Shown here piece after piece: positions 62,573-64,000 of a DNA stretch of 64,000 bases (position 1 is its first letter; each line of letters begins with the position of its first letter). The position numbers and the translations under genes were made by a program. Source of the stretch: Marimicrobium sp913061115. Lineage in GTDB: Bacteria; Pseudomonadota; Gammaproteobacteria; Pseudomonadales; Halieaceae. The stretch lies in contig NZ_CP159826.1 of assembly GCF_047729875.1 (NCBI RefSeq), positions 496,001 through 560,000 of the forward strand, in the 5' to 3' direction. Below the pieces are notes generated by a model. It made no database searches. It was not told where the DNA came from and worked only from the letters and a program-made list of their open reading frames with translations.

Positions 62573-62950
62573 ATGGAACAGATAATTTTGGGTGCGCACC
62601 TACTTGTCGCATTAGCGATTATTGGCTTGATCCTGTTGCAGCAGGGTAAAGGGGCAGAAATGGGCGCGTCATTCGGTGCGGGTGGCTCCCAGACGCTCTT
62701 TGGTAGCGGTGGCGGAGGAAGTGTCCTGACCAAAGTGACGGCCTGCTTGGTCGCTCTGTTTTTTGCCACCAGTTTTGGCCTGGCTGTGCTGATCAATCAA
62801 AAATCTGCCCTTGTAGATGACCTCGACTTGGCTATTCCTGCGGCGGTAGAGGTAAAGCCTGCTGCAGTTGACGCAGAGCTGCCTGTTCTGGACACAGCCT
62901 CCCCCGCCGTCACGGGATCTAAAGGGGATGACTTACCAAGCTTAGACTGA
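62573..62950 (+). CDS. secG: Preprotein translocase subunit SecG
   Basis: 125 residues. Two membrane helices (about 2-20 and 50-70) flanking the conserved LLQQGKGAEMGASFGAGGSQTLFGSGGGGSVLTK loop (given here only for its first and last parts: LLQQGKGAEMG and GSGGGG). Auxiliary part of SecYEG. C-terminal tail is acidic/Pro-rich. ATG 62573 preferred; TTG 62564 in frame is very close to GGAGG. tRNA-Leu starts 9 nt after the stop. Confidence 0.93.
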   Translation: MEQIILGAHLLVALAIIGLILLQQGKGAEMGASFGAGGSQTLFGSGGGGSVLTKVTACLVALFFATSFGLAVLINQKSALVDDLDLAIPAAVEVKPAAVDAELPVLDTASPAVTGSKGDDLPSLD

Positions 62951-62959
62951 CAAATATTT

Positions 62960-63045
62960 GCCGAAGTGGTGGAATTGGTAGACACGCCATCTTGAGGGGG
63001 TGGTGAGCTATGCTCGTGCGGGTTCAAGTCCCGCTTTCGGCACCA
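62960..63045 (+). tRNA. tRNA-Leu(GAG)
   Basis: 86 nt with encoded CCA. Acceptor GCCGAAG pairs with CTTTCGGC, D-arm GTGGTGGAATTGGTAGACAC, anticodon loop TTGAGGG with GAG at 62994-62996, long class II variable arm, and T-arm GGGTTCAAGTCCC. Same place after secG as leuU in E. coli. Confidence 0.97.
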
Positions 63046-63119
63046 AATATCGTATAGCCCTTTAAACAAGGGTTTTGCAGCATCAGTGGTTATGAGTTGG
63101 CACAAAATGGCACAAACTC

Positions 63120-63320
63120 ATGGCACAAAACCTCTTGCTCAGATCCTCTGGGTATTATTTTCGTTATATCATCCGTCCCTGCCACAGACCGCTGCTTCCA
63201 ATCAAGGAGCTACGGTACACTCTCCGCACATCGTCACGCAGACTGGCTAACAAACGAGCTAGAGCTGTGGCAGCTAGCATCGTTAACTTTGCCGTCACTG
63301 GCCATCAGGAAACTGCGTAA
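63120..63320 (+). pseudogene. Truncated tyrosine-integrase N-terminal remnant
   Basis: 66 codons reading MAQNLLLRSSGYYFRYII, then LPIKELRYTLRTSSRRLANK and RARAVAASI before a stop. This is like the N-terminal arm (DUF6538-type) of phage/island integrases, which normally continue to about 350-400 residues with the R-H-R-Y catalytic domain; that part is missing. It starts 75 nt after tRNA-Leu, a typical integration site. Likely relic of a lost island. ATG 63120; an in-frame variant from 63109 is not needed. Confidence 0.6.
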
Positions 63321-63335
63321 AGCCTGAGCTTTCTC

Positions 63336-63359
63336 AAGCCCGCCTAGTGCGGGTTTTTT
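63336..63359 (+). terminator. Intrinsic terminator after the integrase remnant
   Basis: Stem CCCGC/GCGGG (63339-63343 with 63349-63353) extended by A-T pairs, followed by TTTTTT at 63354-63359. Confidence 0.8.
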
Positions 63360-63408
63360 GTTGGCGAGAGAATCCTGAGTAAGCTCGCTCGGATATTGCG
63401 ATAAACAG

Positions 63409-63430
63409 CGGCTCCTTCGGGGGCCGTTTT
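63409..63430 (+). terminator. Second intrinsic terminator
   Basis: CGGCTCC-TTCG-GGGGCCG, 7 bp with a TTCG tetraloop (63409-63426), then TTTT. Forty-nine nt after the first terminator; transcription from the tRNA region ends here. Confidence 0.75.
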
Positions 63431-63600
63431 GCTGTCAGGCGCTGCGGCCCATAGCCGACTTCCCCCACCTGGCCCCTGTGGTGCGCGAAAGGGGCTTGTT
63501 TAAGTCTTATTTTTAGTTTCTCACTCGACCACCACCATCAACGAATTTACAAAGGCGATGCCGTAGAGGTTGGTAGGACTGCGGGTAGAATCAGAGCCAG

Positions 63601-64000
63601 CTACCCGCAGGTTTTATAATCCTTAGCCAAACACTCGCGGCTTAATGTCTGGGCTTCTTCTATTTGGGCTGATGTCATGCTGTCTTGGAGCTTGCCTTTG
63701 TTTTCCTTCGCATTCTCATCTCCCTGCGCTGCCGCGAGGTTCCACCACATATAAGCCATCACGTTGTCCTGTGGAACGCCTTCACCCTTGGCATACATAA
63801 AGGCCAGATTTTCTTGAGCACTGGCGACTCCTTGCTCTGCAGCTTTGGTGTACCACTTAACGGCAGTAGCATCATCCTGTGGAACGCCTAGACCGTTGTC
63901 ATACATCAAACCCAGATTCAATTGAGCATCGGCATACCCTTGCTCAGCAGCCTTGGTGTACCATTTAACAGCTGTGGCATTGTCCTTTGGTACGCCTTCA
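63601..64000 (-). CDS. Sel1-repeat protein (partial, N-terminus outside window)
   Basis: At least 132 residues, running off the right edge. Sel1-like (tetratricopeptide-type) repeats: EGVPKDNATAVKWYTKAAEQ, YADAQLNLGLMYDNGLGVPQDD, ENLAFMYAKGEGVPQDN, then a C-terminal cap ending SRECLAKDYKTCG with two Cys. Such solenoids mediate protein interactions, often outside the cytoplasm. Full length unknown. It takes the place expected for rimP-nusA after tRNA-Leu. Confidence 0.8.
   Translation of the reverse strand, partial: EGVPKDNATAVKWYTKAAEQGYADAQLNLGLMYDNGLGVPQDDATAVKWYTKAAEQGVASAQENLAFMYAKGEGVPQDNVMAYMWWNLAAAQGDENAKENKGKLQDSMTSAQIEEAQTLSRECLAKDYKTCG

Noticed and set aside
1..64000. CRISPR arrays, insertion sequences, rRNA genes, toxin-antitoxin or phage-defence systems
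   Set aside because: No regularly spaced repeats, transposase, rRNA stretches or defence domains were seen; the only mobile trace is the integrase remnant near 63.1 kb.

Overview
The window looks like chromosomal DNA of a marine-type gammaproteobacterium, probably near Cellvibrionales (Halieaceae or Spongiibacteraceae). The evidence is the gammaproteobacterial order carA-carB-greA-yhbY-rlmE-ftsH-folP-glmM-tpiA-secG-tRNA-Leu at 49-63 kb, plus a large set of lipid/steroid-style catabolic genes, TonB-dependent receptors and TetR control. The taxonomic call is inference from gene content; no rRNA gene is present.

Layout. 1-2.2 kb (minus): an M48 membrane protease (cut by the window edge), LemA and a secreted DUF1080 protein. 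2.4-7.0 kb (plus): a Ddn-like nitroreductase, a DUF1653 protein, a flavin reductase-like protein beside an HsaA-like flavin monooxygenase, a small DUF2892 membrane protein, a periplasmic glutathione peroxidase-like protein and a DUF2452-like protein. 7.2-13.7 kb: a carotenoid oxygenase, an extended SDR, a DapB-like dehydrogenase, two exported proteins, a PNPOx-like protein and a sirtuin. 13.9-15.7 kb: a compact, unusual metal-related cluster (Cys-rich exported protein, MerP-like protein, predicted outer-membrane protein, MerT-like protein). 16.2-23 kb: a 48-residue membrane protein, a secreted neutral ceramidase, a PuuB-like oxidase, PurU, a DUF3014 protein and a FrnE-like DsbA protein. 23.1-27.4 kb: a tight operon of retropepsin-like zinc protease, transglutaminase/7TM protein, ATP-grasp ligase and CDF metal exporter, converging on a TonB receptor that may carry metal.

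29.9-48.7 kb is a catabolic island of 16 genes. It encodes five acyl-CoA dehydrogenases in two adjacent pairs plus one ACAD10/11-like enzyme, an acyl-CoA ligase, a TonB receptor, a MaoC hydratase, an MFE2-like dehydrogenase, a thiolase, two further dehydrogenases, a thioesterase, an MFS transporter, an SDR and a TetR regulator. Together these make a complete uptake, CoA activation and beta-oxidation route for an unidentified, probably branched or cyclic, carboxylic acid. The two plus-strand operons start from nearly identical promoter/operator modules (TTGAAC, 17 nt, TATGTT, with an 18-nt identical stretch covering an AACATAC-T-GTATGTT palindrome). I consider this the most distinctive regulatory signal in the window.

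48.7-64 kb is core genome. carAB appears to be preceded by its own promoter and a 17-bp terminator hairpin that could attenuate it. feoAB, with a Fur box, is inserted between greA and yhbY. ftsH has a near-consensus sigma-32 promoter. The run ends at tRNA-Leu(GAG), next to which lie a truncated tyrosine-integrase remnant, two terminators and a Sel1-repeat gene instead of the rimP-nusA-infB genes expected there: an integration scar.
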